Of a stretch of 64,000 bases of DNA, positions 11,594-22,438 are shown piece by piece. Source of the DNA: Ornithodoros turicata (Eukaryota; Arthropoda; Arachnida; Ixodida; Argasidae); assembly GCF_037126465.1 (NCBI RefSeq), contig NC_088206.1:71923687-71987686 (forward strand), in the 5' to 3' direction. Below the pieces are notes generated by a model. It was not told the origin of the DNA. It did no database searches and was given only the letters and a program-made list of their open reading frames with translations. How positions within the stretch are numbered: position 1 is the stretch's first letter; each line of letters opens with the position of its first letter. The position numbers and the translations under genes were made by a program.

Positions 11594-11737
11594 CGGCTCC
11601 CGTGGTATAGTGGTTAGGGTGATCGCTTTCCACGCCGAGACTGGGAGGTGACACGGGTTCGAATCCTGTCGCCGTCTGCGGTTTTCCCTGGGTTTTCCGA
11701 AGTCTTTCCGGACGAACGTCGGCACTCCTCACGTGAA
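11594..11737 (+). mobile_element. SINE, head and proximal body (TGGTATAGTGG head)
   Basis: The tRNA-like head has an A box TGGTATAGTGG at 11603 and a B box GGTTCGAATCC at about 11657, followed by the body motifs GGTTTTCCCTGGGTTTTCC and GACGAACGTCGGCAC. The copy ends before the GAAGTCGGCCCAGGACGC block. Its A box differs from the TGGCCGAGTGG type at 25907-26209, while the body is the same. Confidence 0.8.
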
Positions 11738-12137
11738 CAGTTGTGCATATCGCACGCGGAAGCAAGCAATCTTCTTTTCCCTTGATCTTTCGAACGTTGA
11801 TACGCTGCTCAGATGTTTACTGGATGACCAGTTATATGGAATGTTACGTTATCGTCAGCCACGAGTATTTATCCCAATGGGAAGAGCGACTTTGGCAGTC
11901 CACCCCTGTTGTGTCGTCGCGGGGAACGAGGCTATAAGGAGTGCACGGAGGCTAGTGGTCCGAGGGTAACGCGACAAGGTCTATGGGGGGTTTACTCACT
12001 GACGTCACCCCTCCAGGTGGCGCTAGTTTCGGAAAGGCGAAATCGCAGCCATGATGCAGGTCCCTCCAACTTTAGTTCCGGTTTTCATTCACTGGGATAT
12101 GCTATTTAGAAGGTTGTTAACGTTGAAGCTATGGGAG
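11738..12137. other. No gene recognised
   Basis: Short overlapping ORFs only. A CTGACGTCACC site (CRE-like) occurs at about 11999 but has no gene context. Confidence 0.4.
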
Positions 12138-12139
12138 TA

Positions 12140-12413
12140 GACCTCTCCCTGTTTGTTAACAAATGACGTCATAGTGTTCGACAGCGCCACCAATTTGGTA
12201 GAGTTGAACTACGACCGAAGCTAGAGGGCGAACAAAGGTCGCGCCCGAAAGCCACGGTCTTGAGGGGATTACAATGGTCCCAGAAAGGGACGCGACCTTC
12301 GGTCCTACTTTTATTTGAATAGGAGGCAGCGAACAAGTGACCATGGGGTGGAACCCAGCCCTTCCTTCCGATTTGTTTCGGTTTCAGTCTGTCTACTCAG
12401 TAGGGTAGAGGCC
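12140..12413 (-). mobile_element. MITE-A copy 2 (inverted), 274 bp
   Basis: Same family as 8941-9228 but on the opposite strand. It starts TA-GACCTCTCCCTG and ends GGGTAGAGGCC-TA, with all interior blocks in complement. TA is present on both sides. The length difference from copy 1 is due to small indels. Confidence 0.87.
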
Positions 12414-12415
12414 TA

Positions 12416-13393
12416 TTACTTGGATTGTGCTACAAATAATATTCACACAGTACAGCAACTTTGAAGCACCAAATGTACGGTGAATGCAATGTGGGTGGAC
12501 AGTCAAAACCTGAGGACCTACATTATGGCGGCAAATCTGCTAGCGACAGTGGCGCTCTCCTGCGGATGACGTCATGTGAATAACGGTTAACTATTTTTTA
12601 AACTAAATGCCTATAGCCAACCACAAAGTGTTCAAGCCATTATTTCCCATAATGCCTCCGCAACGTGTTTTAGTTTCTTTTAAAGACAGAGAACGCCCAG
12701 CGAGGAAAAGAAAGAACGCGTCAGTGGCGCCTTCTTGCGGGCTACCGCTTAATCGCACTCTCACACGACGTAGCCTATACCTTCCGCAAAAAAAGCAACT
12801 GGCTCGTACAAAAACAATCTCCCATTTCTCACGCACATCCAGTCTCTGTGACAGGTCCACCTCCCTCCGTGCCTTTCATTTTTGTGGGTTTATCTTCCCC
12901 ACGTTCCATTTATTTATTTTTGCTCACATAAAATGATGATGACGATGCAGTTACAGCTCCGACTTCCCGCCGTGAAAAATCTTTATCCTGTCGCTGCCGG
13001 ACAAAAACGTTCGTTTAAACAACAATAAAACTGGTGTCCAAACAAAGATGGCGTGCAAGTCGTCCCCTCACCTGGTCATCAGTCAAAAGCTCGTCTTTCT
13101 CTCGGCCTTATCACCATCAGAGAGCTTGAATGATGGAAGGGATGCAGGGATTACAGATGGCCTTCCGCTTTGTAAGGCGTGCATTGTCTGCAGGGAGCTT
13201 CATTACTTTCTGATGGAAGGGGGACAGGACAGAGGAAAGCCCGGTTCCAGCTACCCTCTCCAGGTGGGGGTAAGCCGCTGCGTAAGATGATTTTTGTGCA
13301 TTACGACGGCTAAGGGTCAGCTCATTGTCTCTGATGAGTTCTTGTTCGTCTTCTAATTGAAGAAAGATGAGTGGGCTGTCTCCTCGGGGTATA
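12416..13393. other. No gene recognised
   Basis: ORFs at 12603-12860 (-) and 12607-12936 (+) overlap on opposite strands and neither is recognisable. AAAGATGGCG (YY1-like) occurs at about 13047. No exon-like structure is evident. Confidence 0.4.
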
Positions 13394-13752
13394 TACGAGG
13401 GCGTGCTGAAACGTTCTTGGCCCGACTAGCTTCCATCCAGATATACGAACGCGGTCTCGTCATCCTAGATACAAAGGGCGAGACGAAGAAGAGAAATGGA
13501 CCATTCCCATATTCGAGTCGCCCCTGGCGGCGGAATGTCGAACGTCGTGTCTTCCCCCCACCCCACCCCCCAAACGTAGTGACGCTTTTCGGACTAGCAC
13601 GTTGCGTGGTAAAGTAGCAAGAGAAGATTGGAAGAAAAATGCGGAAGGAGTGAAAGCGCATTGTACTCATTACCAGTACAAAGAGTTGTCAAATGTAGAC
13701 CTCAAACGTCCGCGTAACGTTGAAACCGATTATCTCCCCCCAATGAACATGA

Positions 13753-13905
13753 CCCAGCCAGCACAATGTACTGAAAGTCGAGTGCAATGGGTGTGGACGG
13801 TATGTGTGTCATCAATGTTCTGTAGTTTCATGGGGCTGTTCAAGGCTTTCCACCTACCCGTCCACCCCCGTTGCACTCGACTTTCAGTACATTGTGCTGC
13901 TTGGG
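13753..13905 (+). mobile_element. MITE-G copy 1, 153 bp
   Basis: The arms read CAGC-ACAATGTACTGAAAG...GTCGAGTGCAA on the left and the exact complement on the right, about 40 bp each. A second copy with the interior in inverse orientation lies at 39269-39421. The short interior includes ATCAATGTTCTGTAGTTTCAT. There is no coding sequence and the target duplication is unclear. It interrupts the mariner element. Confidence 0.87.
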
Positions 13906-14329
13906 GACAGTCGCCCTCAGGTGGGTCCATAGTGATGTTTTCCACTCAAAGATGGCGGACGCAAGGGCTGGGCATGCGCATACGCGTTGTCGGAAATGGT
14001 CCACTGTAGGTTTGCAACGCGAAGCGTCCATTTTTGCTCGGGCTATCAACAGAACCATGTCTACTACAAGCGTGAAATTTTCAAAGTTATAACTTCGGGT
14101 TGTCATGAAGTTCCTCTTCATGCAGAAGAAAACTCGACTGGTACGTATACTATACTGTCTGTCTGTGTAGCAAGTTCGACAACACCGTTATTCAGCTGAA
14201 GGACTGTTTGTCCTCGATGGTGTCAAGAGAGCTCAAATAAATGTTCTGTGGTGATATATTTTTGTGGTTTCGTAGTGCAAACACTGTTGTATAATACTGC
14301 AGGAGCACGTCACGCACACACTACACGCA

Positions 14330-14570
14330 CATCAGGTACCTATCAGAAATTCAGTGCCCAATTTTCAACAGAAACACGTCATAAATTCAATAGAAACTGT
14401 CAAGAAACACATTATAAACTCTACAGTAACTATCAAGAAACACGTCAGAAACTCAACAGAAATGTACTCATCAGATACTAATCAAAAACGCGGTGGCCAA
14501 TTTTAAACAGAAATACACCAGAAACTCATTAAAAAAGTCATCAGAAATTCGGATGAGTGTGATGTCAAAA
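14330..14570 (+). repeat. Degenerate minisatellite (CAGAAAC-type units)
   Basis: Variants of TCAGAAACTCAACAGAAA and TCAAGAAACACGTCA recur every 13-30 bp. The units are irregular, so this is an old or imperfect array. It lies in the unexplained 5' part of the mariner element. Confidence 0.5.
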
Positions 14571-14914
14571 GTCAATTACTTTTCTTTAGAAACTCATTAA
14601 GATTTTTTGTAAGGGACTATAGTATAATGGAACTGCTCCAGGGGGCGGTGGGGATGAGGTGTTTTTAGCCGGTTTCGATCAGCCAGGAAAAGTGACTATG
14701 CGCGGTAACGCTAGTCCAGGTTGTGTCACTAGTTTTTCTCGCGATGACCGAGGGGAGGGGGGGGGGGGCGGTGTCGGGACTGTTCCGAGCCCTCGTACAG
14801 GTATCAAATTGCGTGTTTTTAGCAGAAGTTCGCATAGCTTGCGGTCATGTTATTTTGGTGTCTAACTTTTTGAAAAAAAAATGTCTTAAATATTTCTCAT
14901 TTCGGTTCATTCGC

Positions 14915-16165
14915 GACACAGAATTCAAAGGACATTCGTACAAGTGCAATTTGCTGACTTTAGGCCTTGTTACTTCCAAAAAAATCCCCCTGTCACCCTG
15001 CTACAGTATATCCGAAAACTCCGAGGGAAATCTGTAAGTGCATGATGCAAACATTAAGTGACGAGTTCCCATCATACTCAACCATGAAGAAGTGACGCGA
15101 CAACTTTCAGTCTGGGGATTTTGACGCCGAAGACGCCGGGAGATCATGAAGACCTCCGATGATGTCAAACACCCGGAATTGTTTATTGTATCCATGACCT
15201 CATTTTGGCAGCTTGACGAATATCGGCTGAAACACTTCCCGATAGCTTGGCTCAGGCATATCTAGGGACCGCATTTGGGTTTCTAATTCATGAAGAGCTT
15301 GGTATGCGGAACATGTCAGCCGAGTGGGTGCCGAAATCTTTGAATGACGATGAGAAGCAACGCCGAATGGATGCCTCCAGGTGGATTTTGAAACATAGTT
15401 AGCGTTCTAGAAACACCCTTCTTGAGCGGCTTGTTACAGTTGATAAAACATGACTGCATCACTGTGATCCTGAGAAACAACCCTTTAATAAAAGTATACC
15501 CCCCCCCCCCCCCCCCCCCCCGAGATAATACAACAGTCCAAGACAATGACGGCACTCGGGTTTTCCGAGGCTGAAAAAATTCAAGACTCAACAATCAGCG
15601 GGAAACGTCATGGCTACGATTTTCTGTTGCGAAGAAGGTGTTTGGATGGACTGACCATATACCCAGAAGGGCGAAACAGTTAATGCAGCATATTACTGTA
15701 GTTTGCCCTGCCGGTTGAAGGAGGCTTCGAAAGAAAAACGGCGCGGGAAGCCATGGAAAGGCGTTCTCCTGTTGCAGGACAATGTACCGGATCACAAAGC
15801 GGGCAAGACAATGCAGGTTCTGCAGGACTTGCGATTTGAATGCACTGAACATCCGCCGTACTCGCCGGATCCTACCCCATCGGACTGCTGTTTTGTTTTC
15901 GAACCCGAAAAAAAAAAGTTCGAAAGGAAAGGGAGTATCCGAGGTCTCAGAGGGTGATATAGGAGCAACCGAAGCATATTTATTTATTTATTTACTTATA
16001 TATGTGTCTACTAACAGCCGAAAGCGTTACCAGTAGTACACATTTCGAAGAGTAGGCGTTGAAATTTTTTTCTTTTTATTTATTTATTTTTTCACGAACG
16101 TTATGTGCAAAGAAGAGCGTTGTACTTCGAGGTGAATATCTCGAATTTTAATGAAGGCTTATGAT
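14915..16165 (+). pseudogene. Mariner transposase (DD34D), degenerate
   Basis: Transposase blocks appear in order but in shifting frames. A helix-turn-helix part reads FPSYSTMKK at about 15067-15093. Then come HEELGMRNMSAEWVPKSL near 15289-15345 and LLERLVTVDKT-stop-LHHCDPE near 15418-15475, with the first catalytic Asp. After the SGK-VMA-type block come LLLQDN at 15766-15783 and HPPYSPDPTPSD ending at 15885. The second and third Asp are separated by 34 residues, the DD34D signature of mariner. A 23-nt C run (15499-15521), several stops and frameshifts, and a TTTA tract near 15980 disrupt it. It cannot encode an active enzyme. It once catalysed cut-and-paste transposition at TA sites, acting on the inverted repeats at 13396 and 16216. 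Confidence 0.82.
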
Positions 16166-16218
16166 TCTAGAATGATTTCTTCCTTGTCGCGTCGAGAACT
16201 TTTCAGCACCCCCTCGTA

Positions 16219-19200
16219 CGAGGACGTGCAGCATAAACCCGGCGTGATTGGCAAAACCGCCACGTAGCGACTTGCGATGAAGACATTCCTATATTTCGAC
16301 GCTACGGCAGGCGTGTGTGTTCCGTGTTCATGTTCATTACTACAACGCATAGTGTTGTACAACGACAGTATAGGGTCCGTTGCAATGTATCAGGTGCACA
16401 TACTTTGCAGGAGACCCCGCTGGTTACAACGCGTTTGCGCTTCTCAGAAACAAAACAAACAAACAGTTAACAGTAACGGTTAACGAACAGTAAAACAAAC
16501 GGCTCGTTGACCACGTATCGAGTGTTGATCGAAAAAGCCTCCCTATCAATAAAGAAATGGCAACACGAGTTGACCCGTGCACGGGCTGAGATCGGGACCA
16601 CAAAGCCCAAAACGGTCAGGTTGCGAGAGCACTCAAGCGGCCGCCAAGACCAAGTATCATCTTGCGCTGAATGGTTTCTTGCGAGTCAAGGCTTCGGCAT
16701 AATATAAAAAAACAAAGGTGCAAGCTAATTGAGAAGTCTTTGACACAAAGCGTCCTTGATGCTAAGCTCCCTTTTTGATGCATCACCTTCCTTCTTCTAC
16801 CGTTCTTAATTATACGACTGATAAAAAAAGTACGAACCATAGCACCTCGGCTAGTTTTTTTCTTTTTATATATATATGAGCAATTAATTTTTATATTACT
16901 TTCCGTATGCATAGCAAGCTTGACCGTAAGCTTAGAGGAAAAAAGACCGCCTCCCTGTTTCGATAATTAAGTGGGCAGGAACCCGGCTCCACGCGCTTTT
17001 GTAGCTGGAGAAAATTTCACGCCATCATCGGCGTGAGGCAGGTATTGCCTGACCTCGTAATTCGGTCACTTCAAAGAAGCTGATGATAATTTGAGGGAAC
17101 AGCAACATTCGAGAGCACGAGAGGAGAGCAGAGCAGGCGGGGATTCGCTGCGATATCGGCAGGTAGGGGCGATACCGCTACCTTGCTGGTGTCGATGACA
17201 CGCCGGCCGATGTTCGGAGTTTATAGTTCTTTTCCGTAGTTATTCTGTACATTCACCGGCAGATCACTTGTGCCGCGATGGTACGATATTGTTGGGTTCC
17301 CCAATAGAGTCACCTAGCTCCACCTACTGCAGTGAACGCAGAATAAACGTGTAAAAGCAGACGACGCGAGGAAGCTATCCACACTACGGCATAGTTCATC
17401 GTTTCTCCGCAGCGCGCAGACACTGTTCGATCTCGGAGCGAATACTAATCGTGGAAATGAAATGCTATGCGTGAATGAAGATGAATGAAGGGGGGAGAGG
17501 AGGTCGAAACAAAAGGGTGAAATGTTTTGGAGGGATTAGGAGACATCCTAACATTTTATGCACACTCTGATCGCTCAGGTTTTTGCACTGCACTAAAGAG
17601 ACGTCTGTACGCCTTTTTTCTGGCACTGCCACAAGAGGGCGTAAGTCCCGTGCTCTCCTCAAATCAGAGGCGATAGCTGCATCATTCGGCGCAATGACTA
17701 GCAGAGAGCGTGTTTTGCTGTGGGTTACAAAGGCCTGTATTCATCTGCATAGAGGAAAGAAAACTTCCTGTTCTGTTCAAAATAAAACAAAATGTTACTG
17801 ACTGTTCATTTTTTTTAATGTTCAAACGGTATTATAATCTAACGTTATAATAACAAAATAACAATATTGTCCTGTGCAACCTCTCCAACTGTACTGGCTT
17901 TGTAACTATTACAATAAAGAATGTCAAAAATGTTGAATATTTTTTGTTCGTGAGTTGCTAGAGGAAGATCTAATATGATGTGGCATTAACATGCACACAA
18001 GCATGACGACGACGACACAAAACCAGTATGAATAACACTATATACAGTTCAGTATGAATAGGACTATGTATGTTCGTGAGTTTACGACTAATGGATTTCG
18101 TGTTTTGAACTCTACTTTGTGAGATTCTCTTACCATTTCAAGCCGTGCCTCCGCTGCTTTGAAAATTCACTTCCCTTTGTGGATGTGCCATATCAATACT
18201 GTAATAAAAAACAAACCCACACGTTATCATGATGTTCTGCCGCATTCAAAAAGATAAGGGAAATACGTGCCATATTAACAGGAGAGCATTTTTGACTGTT
18301 TGATGCATTCTATCACCAGAAAATGTTTATGCTCTTTCAGTCAGGTTAACAGAATATATACAAAACAAAGAATGACCGTACTCTATGTGCTGTTGGTTAG
18401 TCTGCACGTTTGTATGAGTATGCAGTTATTTGGCTTTTACTCTGTCAGTTCAGTGATAAATGATTAGATTTTTTCTTACTTTGTTAGATCCCTGGTTAAT
18501 GTGATAGTTTCGTTTTCATACTTTTTTTTAGTGAGTCGATCGCGTTCATTATTTTTCGTCGATAGGGGTCACAAGTTATCTCGACGAAACATCTCTACCA
18601 ACACGTACACAAGCTACATAACACTGATAAAAAGCACGCGCAAAAACTTCGACAGAGATAACAACTGACAGCAAGGCCTAACCATCTGTACGTCGTACTC
18701 ACCTCCAAACAAATTGTCCCGTACAAAAATTTCCCACACACGCCCGTCCCCTTCGCACTATTACAAACCCCCACTAAACACGCCCTCTCCTCCCCCAATC
18801 CTTGTCACGTGACGTAAGGGAGGGGGCTTTGGCTCTTCCGACAGTGATAAACGACCTCCCGTTCGGAAACGACCTCTTCTTCGGCTGTTCGACAAAAGGA
18901 AGGGGAGCTAAAACCCTCTCTGATTTATGAAGAGACTGCTCCGATCCGGCAGCGGGGCCCCTTTAAAATCAATCCTCTTTTTTTTTTCTTTTATCTTATC
19001 TCCCGATATTACATTAAAGGCAACAACTGGGACGCGGAAGGATTGCGTTTAACGGAGCGAGGATACGTCCCACGAGACGTTGCGTTGAAGGCATGCTGGC
19101 TCACTGGAAACACCTCTTGTAACCTCTTAATTCAGAGTTAATGAAGAAGCGCTGCTTCCTGGTGTCCGCGTTTTTTTTTTTTTTTTTTTTTTTTATCACA

Positions 19201-19944
19201 CAGCACAAGCCCACGTTGCAAGACAACTTAGTCCGTATTCCTCTGTTCAGGAGCAGAGCCGAGACCTGTACACACGCATGGTCTGAAACATAACGTTTTC
19301 AGTCTCCGACGCTCAACAAACACATCCAAGGTCAGACGTCGCCACACGCTAATTCCGTTCTTATTCTTTTTTTCGTGCTTCGTTTCGTCTCGTCCTTTCG
19401 TGTCCCCTGCACTGGGCTTTTATCGCTTTTAAAATATTCTTTTTTGCCAGTCTTTGCCGTTTGCTTGTCATATTAAAGCAAACACAAAGCTAGTTTGGCC
19501 CTCTGTACCATTCTGTGCCGTCCATATGCGGATTGCTTCTTCATAGGGATTCAGAGTTTTCCCGCATGCACTCCCCCACCCTATGCACTCATTTCTCTGC
19601 CTCGTGCTACTATGTTTTCTGCGTTCGAAACGTATTCTTCACTCTCAACGACACATTATTTTTCCGTCCGACGAAAGAGCTAACGCAACTATACGTCGAG
19701 GCTGTTTCACGCCAAAATATAGACTTGCATTTTCACTATTATTTCTAGGTATATACGAGTACAATGGGTCAAATTACTACCCATGGTTGTCTCGCGTCGT
19801 ACTAAAGCCACTAATTATTAATGTTAATCGAATTATACTATCCACGTTTACCCAACGCTGTCCAAATGGCACGTTTTTTTCCATCCCGTGTTATTTGTGA
19901 AGTTTGTCAAAATAAAGACAATACCATAGGATACTTGTCGTTGA
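16219..19944. other. 3.7 kb with no gene recognised
   Basis: The longest frames (16616-16912 -, 19583-19900 +) show no family motifs. There is a T run at 19171-19193, an AT tract at 16866-16877, and AATAAA motifs around 17912 and elsewhere. CACGTGACGT lies near 18807. No inverted-repeat element or SINE was found, making this one of the least repeat-marked stretches of the window. Confidence 0.4.
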
Positions 19945-20787
19945 GTGACAGACAGTGATGGCCAGTAGTTAACTACATGTAGTTAAACTACTAGTTAAAC
20001 TACCAGACTGTAGTTAAAAAGTAGTTATCAACTACTTGCAGAAATGTAGTGGCAACTACTAGTTAAACTACTATTTTAAGTAGTTAACTACAGTAGTTAG
20101 GTTACTGAAGGCGCGAACTACTTCCGATTTGGCCGCAAGCTTTACGGCACGATTGTGCTTCCGACTTTTACCTTGAGCTACTTGTTTGATGAGAACGGTG
20201 TCGTGCATGTGTACTAAATCTTCACTTTTAATGCTTGTCCAGCAGTGTTGCGGATTTAACGAGTCAAATCGGATTTAAATCAAATTCATGTTTTTCGGAA
20301 CACCGCAAATCAAATCCAAATCAAGTCTGGATTTAAACTTGAGGCGACAAATATCATTTTAAATTCGGATTTGTTTTTGGTGTGCTAAATCAAATCCGGT
20401 TTTAAATCAGGATTCATCAAATCCGTCAACGAATCCGGGGGCTAAAGTTCCCGAAATAACTGTAGCATGCAGCTGACCATGTCTACAAGATACAGTTACT
20501 GAATGCATTCGCTGGATAATACCCGTGACATGGTATAAACACATAAATCTCACCTGCAGCGAAGAGTATCAACAGCCAACATAGCGATGCGAAGGTTGAC
20601 ACTGACATTTTATTTATTTTCACGTGGATATCGGAGTAACATATTTGTCAAATACGCTTACTCGGCACATAAGATAAAGCCAACTGCCGGGAATTATGTT
20701 GTGTTAAATGTGACGGCTGCGTGCTGCACACCGCAGTTGTGTTATAACAAACGCAGTAGTGCATCCGCCCAACACGCGTAAGCAGTC

Positions 20788-21114
20788 TTATTCTCTCAAG
20801 TTCTTGTTTAGAAAGACCAGCTGCTCCAATGTAGCTTGGTGCAGCCTGTTTCTTTTCGCGGTCTTGATCAGGCTGGCTGCAGAGAGCACTCGTATGACTG
20901 CTCCAGAACTTGCAGGTACTGCAAATACATGTTTCGCTACTTCCGAAAGCAGCGGGTAGCGGGCCACTGCGGACATCCAATAGCAGAGAGGGGAAACAAC
21001 ATCATCCTTTACTGTACACTCGCTTAAATAGAGGATTTCGTCGTTCGTTTTTGCGGTAAGAGTTCTGCGGTGGCACCGAGTTGACCATAAGCAAGCCTCT
21101 ATGAAAAAGGGCAA
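20788..21114 (-). pseudogene. hAT transposase C-terminal dimerisation domain
   Basis: The minus-strand frame of about 108 codons ends in the hATC domain. SPLCYWMSAVARYPLLSEVAKHV corresponds to the family's D-L-x-W-W...FPLL-x-x-A block. VPASSGAVIRVLSAA corresponds to the P-x-S-S-x-x-x-E-R-x-F-S block, with the usual Glu replaced. RRNRL-x-x-x-x-x-E-x-LVFLNKNL is represented by KRNRLHQATLEQLVFLNKNL. In the family this region mediates transposase oligomerisation. The RNase H-like catalytic core and zinc finger upstream are missing, so the protein is non-functional. The frame starts without an ATG. It lies wholly inside the inner hAT and is oriented with it. Confidence 0.87.
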
Positions 21115-21887
21115 CCAACATTCACATTCCTGTTCCTGGACACAATGACCTCATACGACTGGTTCTCATGTGGACATTTCGGGACTTATTTTAGCAATCT
21201 CTGGGACACCAGAACGCGACATCAGTCGCAGTTCAGAGCCAATAAAACAGGCAAAATACGTGTATGGTAGTCCTTTTCTCGAACGTACATTGTTTGAGCT
21301 CAGTGGACCAGTGGTGCGCTTTCTCCAATGCGTTCCATTTCTGAGAAATTATAGAAAGCTGTGATACTGTTGTGAATTAGACATCGAACTGCCCATGTGA
21401 TTATATGTGAGAGTATTGCATGACGTACCTTTAGTGCTCGGAAGGGAAGATGGCTATATGCCTTAGAGGTGGTCTGTCTGACAGACAAACCACCTCTTAA
21501 ACTTGAAGCAGTCTACAAACAGTATCCGTAGATTGCTTCACGCAATCAAAAAATCGTGGCATTTCTTTTTAAACGAAACACAACTTTTAGCGGGACATTG
21601 GGAACCGAGATGGCGGGATGCAAGGCAAGCCATCTCAAATCCAAACACTTTTTAGACCTTCTCCTCATTAAGAGTTGCATTGCATCATGTGCAAACATAT
21701 GTGAAATGCAATTCAGTCAAATCTCTTGTAAAAACGTAATTACAGAGACGGCCTCAGATACGACTGACAAAGAATCTGCCCGCCCTTCAACGTCAAATTT
21801 CGTAGCAGTCAAAATCCAACCATTTCCCTTCAGAAGCTTGACCAAATACACATCCAATTCCGTCGAAAAAAAAAAAAAAAAAAAAAC

Positions 21888-21995
21888 GTGATTCAATCCA
21901 AATCCAAATCATCTGCCAAAATTGTGATTCAATCCAAATCCAAATCATCTGTCAAAAATGTGATTCAATCCAAATCCAAATCGTCGTCATATTTT
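21888..21995 (+). repeat. Three 36-bp tandem units inside the inner hAT
   Basis: GTGATTCAATCCAAATCC starts at 21888, 21924 and 21960, giving three units of exactly 36 bp that differ at a few positions. They lie just inside the right end of the inner hAT and may be subterminal transposase-binding repeats. Confidence 0.85.
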
Positions 21996-22438
21996 CCCCG
22001 TAAACCAAATCCCAAATCAAATCCACGAGCCCTTTGATGGATTTAAATCAAATCCCCGGATTTAAATCCGCAACACCGTTGTCCAGTGAAGCCTCATTTG
22101 CTGTGAAATAATTATGCAACTCAGTTTATCGCGGAAGCACAGAAAGAATCCCGCCGCAAGCTTTGTATTTCACGGTCGTAGCAGTGGCTTGAGCTAAAGT
22201 TTATCATTGCTTGTGATTTATATTTAGGAGTCCAAGAACACTACAAGGGATTGGTGTTGATGGACAACGTTAAGTAGTTATAGGTGTAGTTAAACTACAT
22301 TGAAGTAGTTAAAGAAGTAGTTTTAACTACTCCCCTGAAAAGTAGTTGAACTACTAGTTAAACTACTCCATCACGAAGTAGTTAGTAGTTATAGTTAAAC
22401 TACTGTAGAAGTAGTTAGCGGCCATCACTGGTGACAGA

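Larger units (their letters stand above)
13396..16216 (+). mobile_element. Decayed mariner transposon with secondary insertions
   Basis: The left end TA-CGAGGGCGTGCTGAAACG (13394 on) and the complement of the right end TA-CGAGGGGGTGCTGAAAAG (ending 16218) form a terminal inverted repeat with TA on both sides. The transposase remnant at about 14915-16165 lies between them on the plus strand. Mariners are usually near 1.3 kb. This one is 2.8 kb, explained in part by the 153-bp MITE-G insertion and a minisatellite. About 1 kb (13906-14900) remains unexplained, so pairing of the two ends is likely but not proven. Confidence 0.65.
20243..22078 (-). mobile_element. Inner hAT element, 1836 bp, nested
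   Basis: The ends read C(A/G)GTGTTGCGGATTTAA in inverted orientation. TTGTCCAG flanks both sides exactly (20235-20242 and 22079-22086), an 8-bp duplication inside the outer hAT. The subterminal regions are full of ATTTAAATC / AAATCCAAATC motifs. A transposase C-terminus lies on the minus strand near the left end, so the element's own orientation is minus. The rest of the transposase is not recognisable, so it is an internally deleted or decayed copy. Confidence 0.93.
19953..22430. mobile_element. Outer hAT element, 8-bp target duplication, interrupted
   Basis: The ends are CAGTGATGGCC in inverted orientation. GTGACAGA flanks both sides exactly (19945-19952 and 22431-22438). For about 150 bp inside each end the motif TAGTTAAACTA / AGTAGTT is repeated many times. 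Removing the inner hAT (20243-22078) and its duplication leaves about 634 bp without coding capacity, so the outer element is a non-autonomous hAT. Confidence 0.93.
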
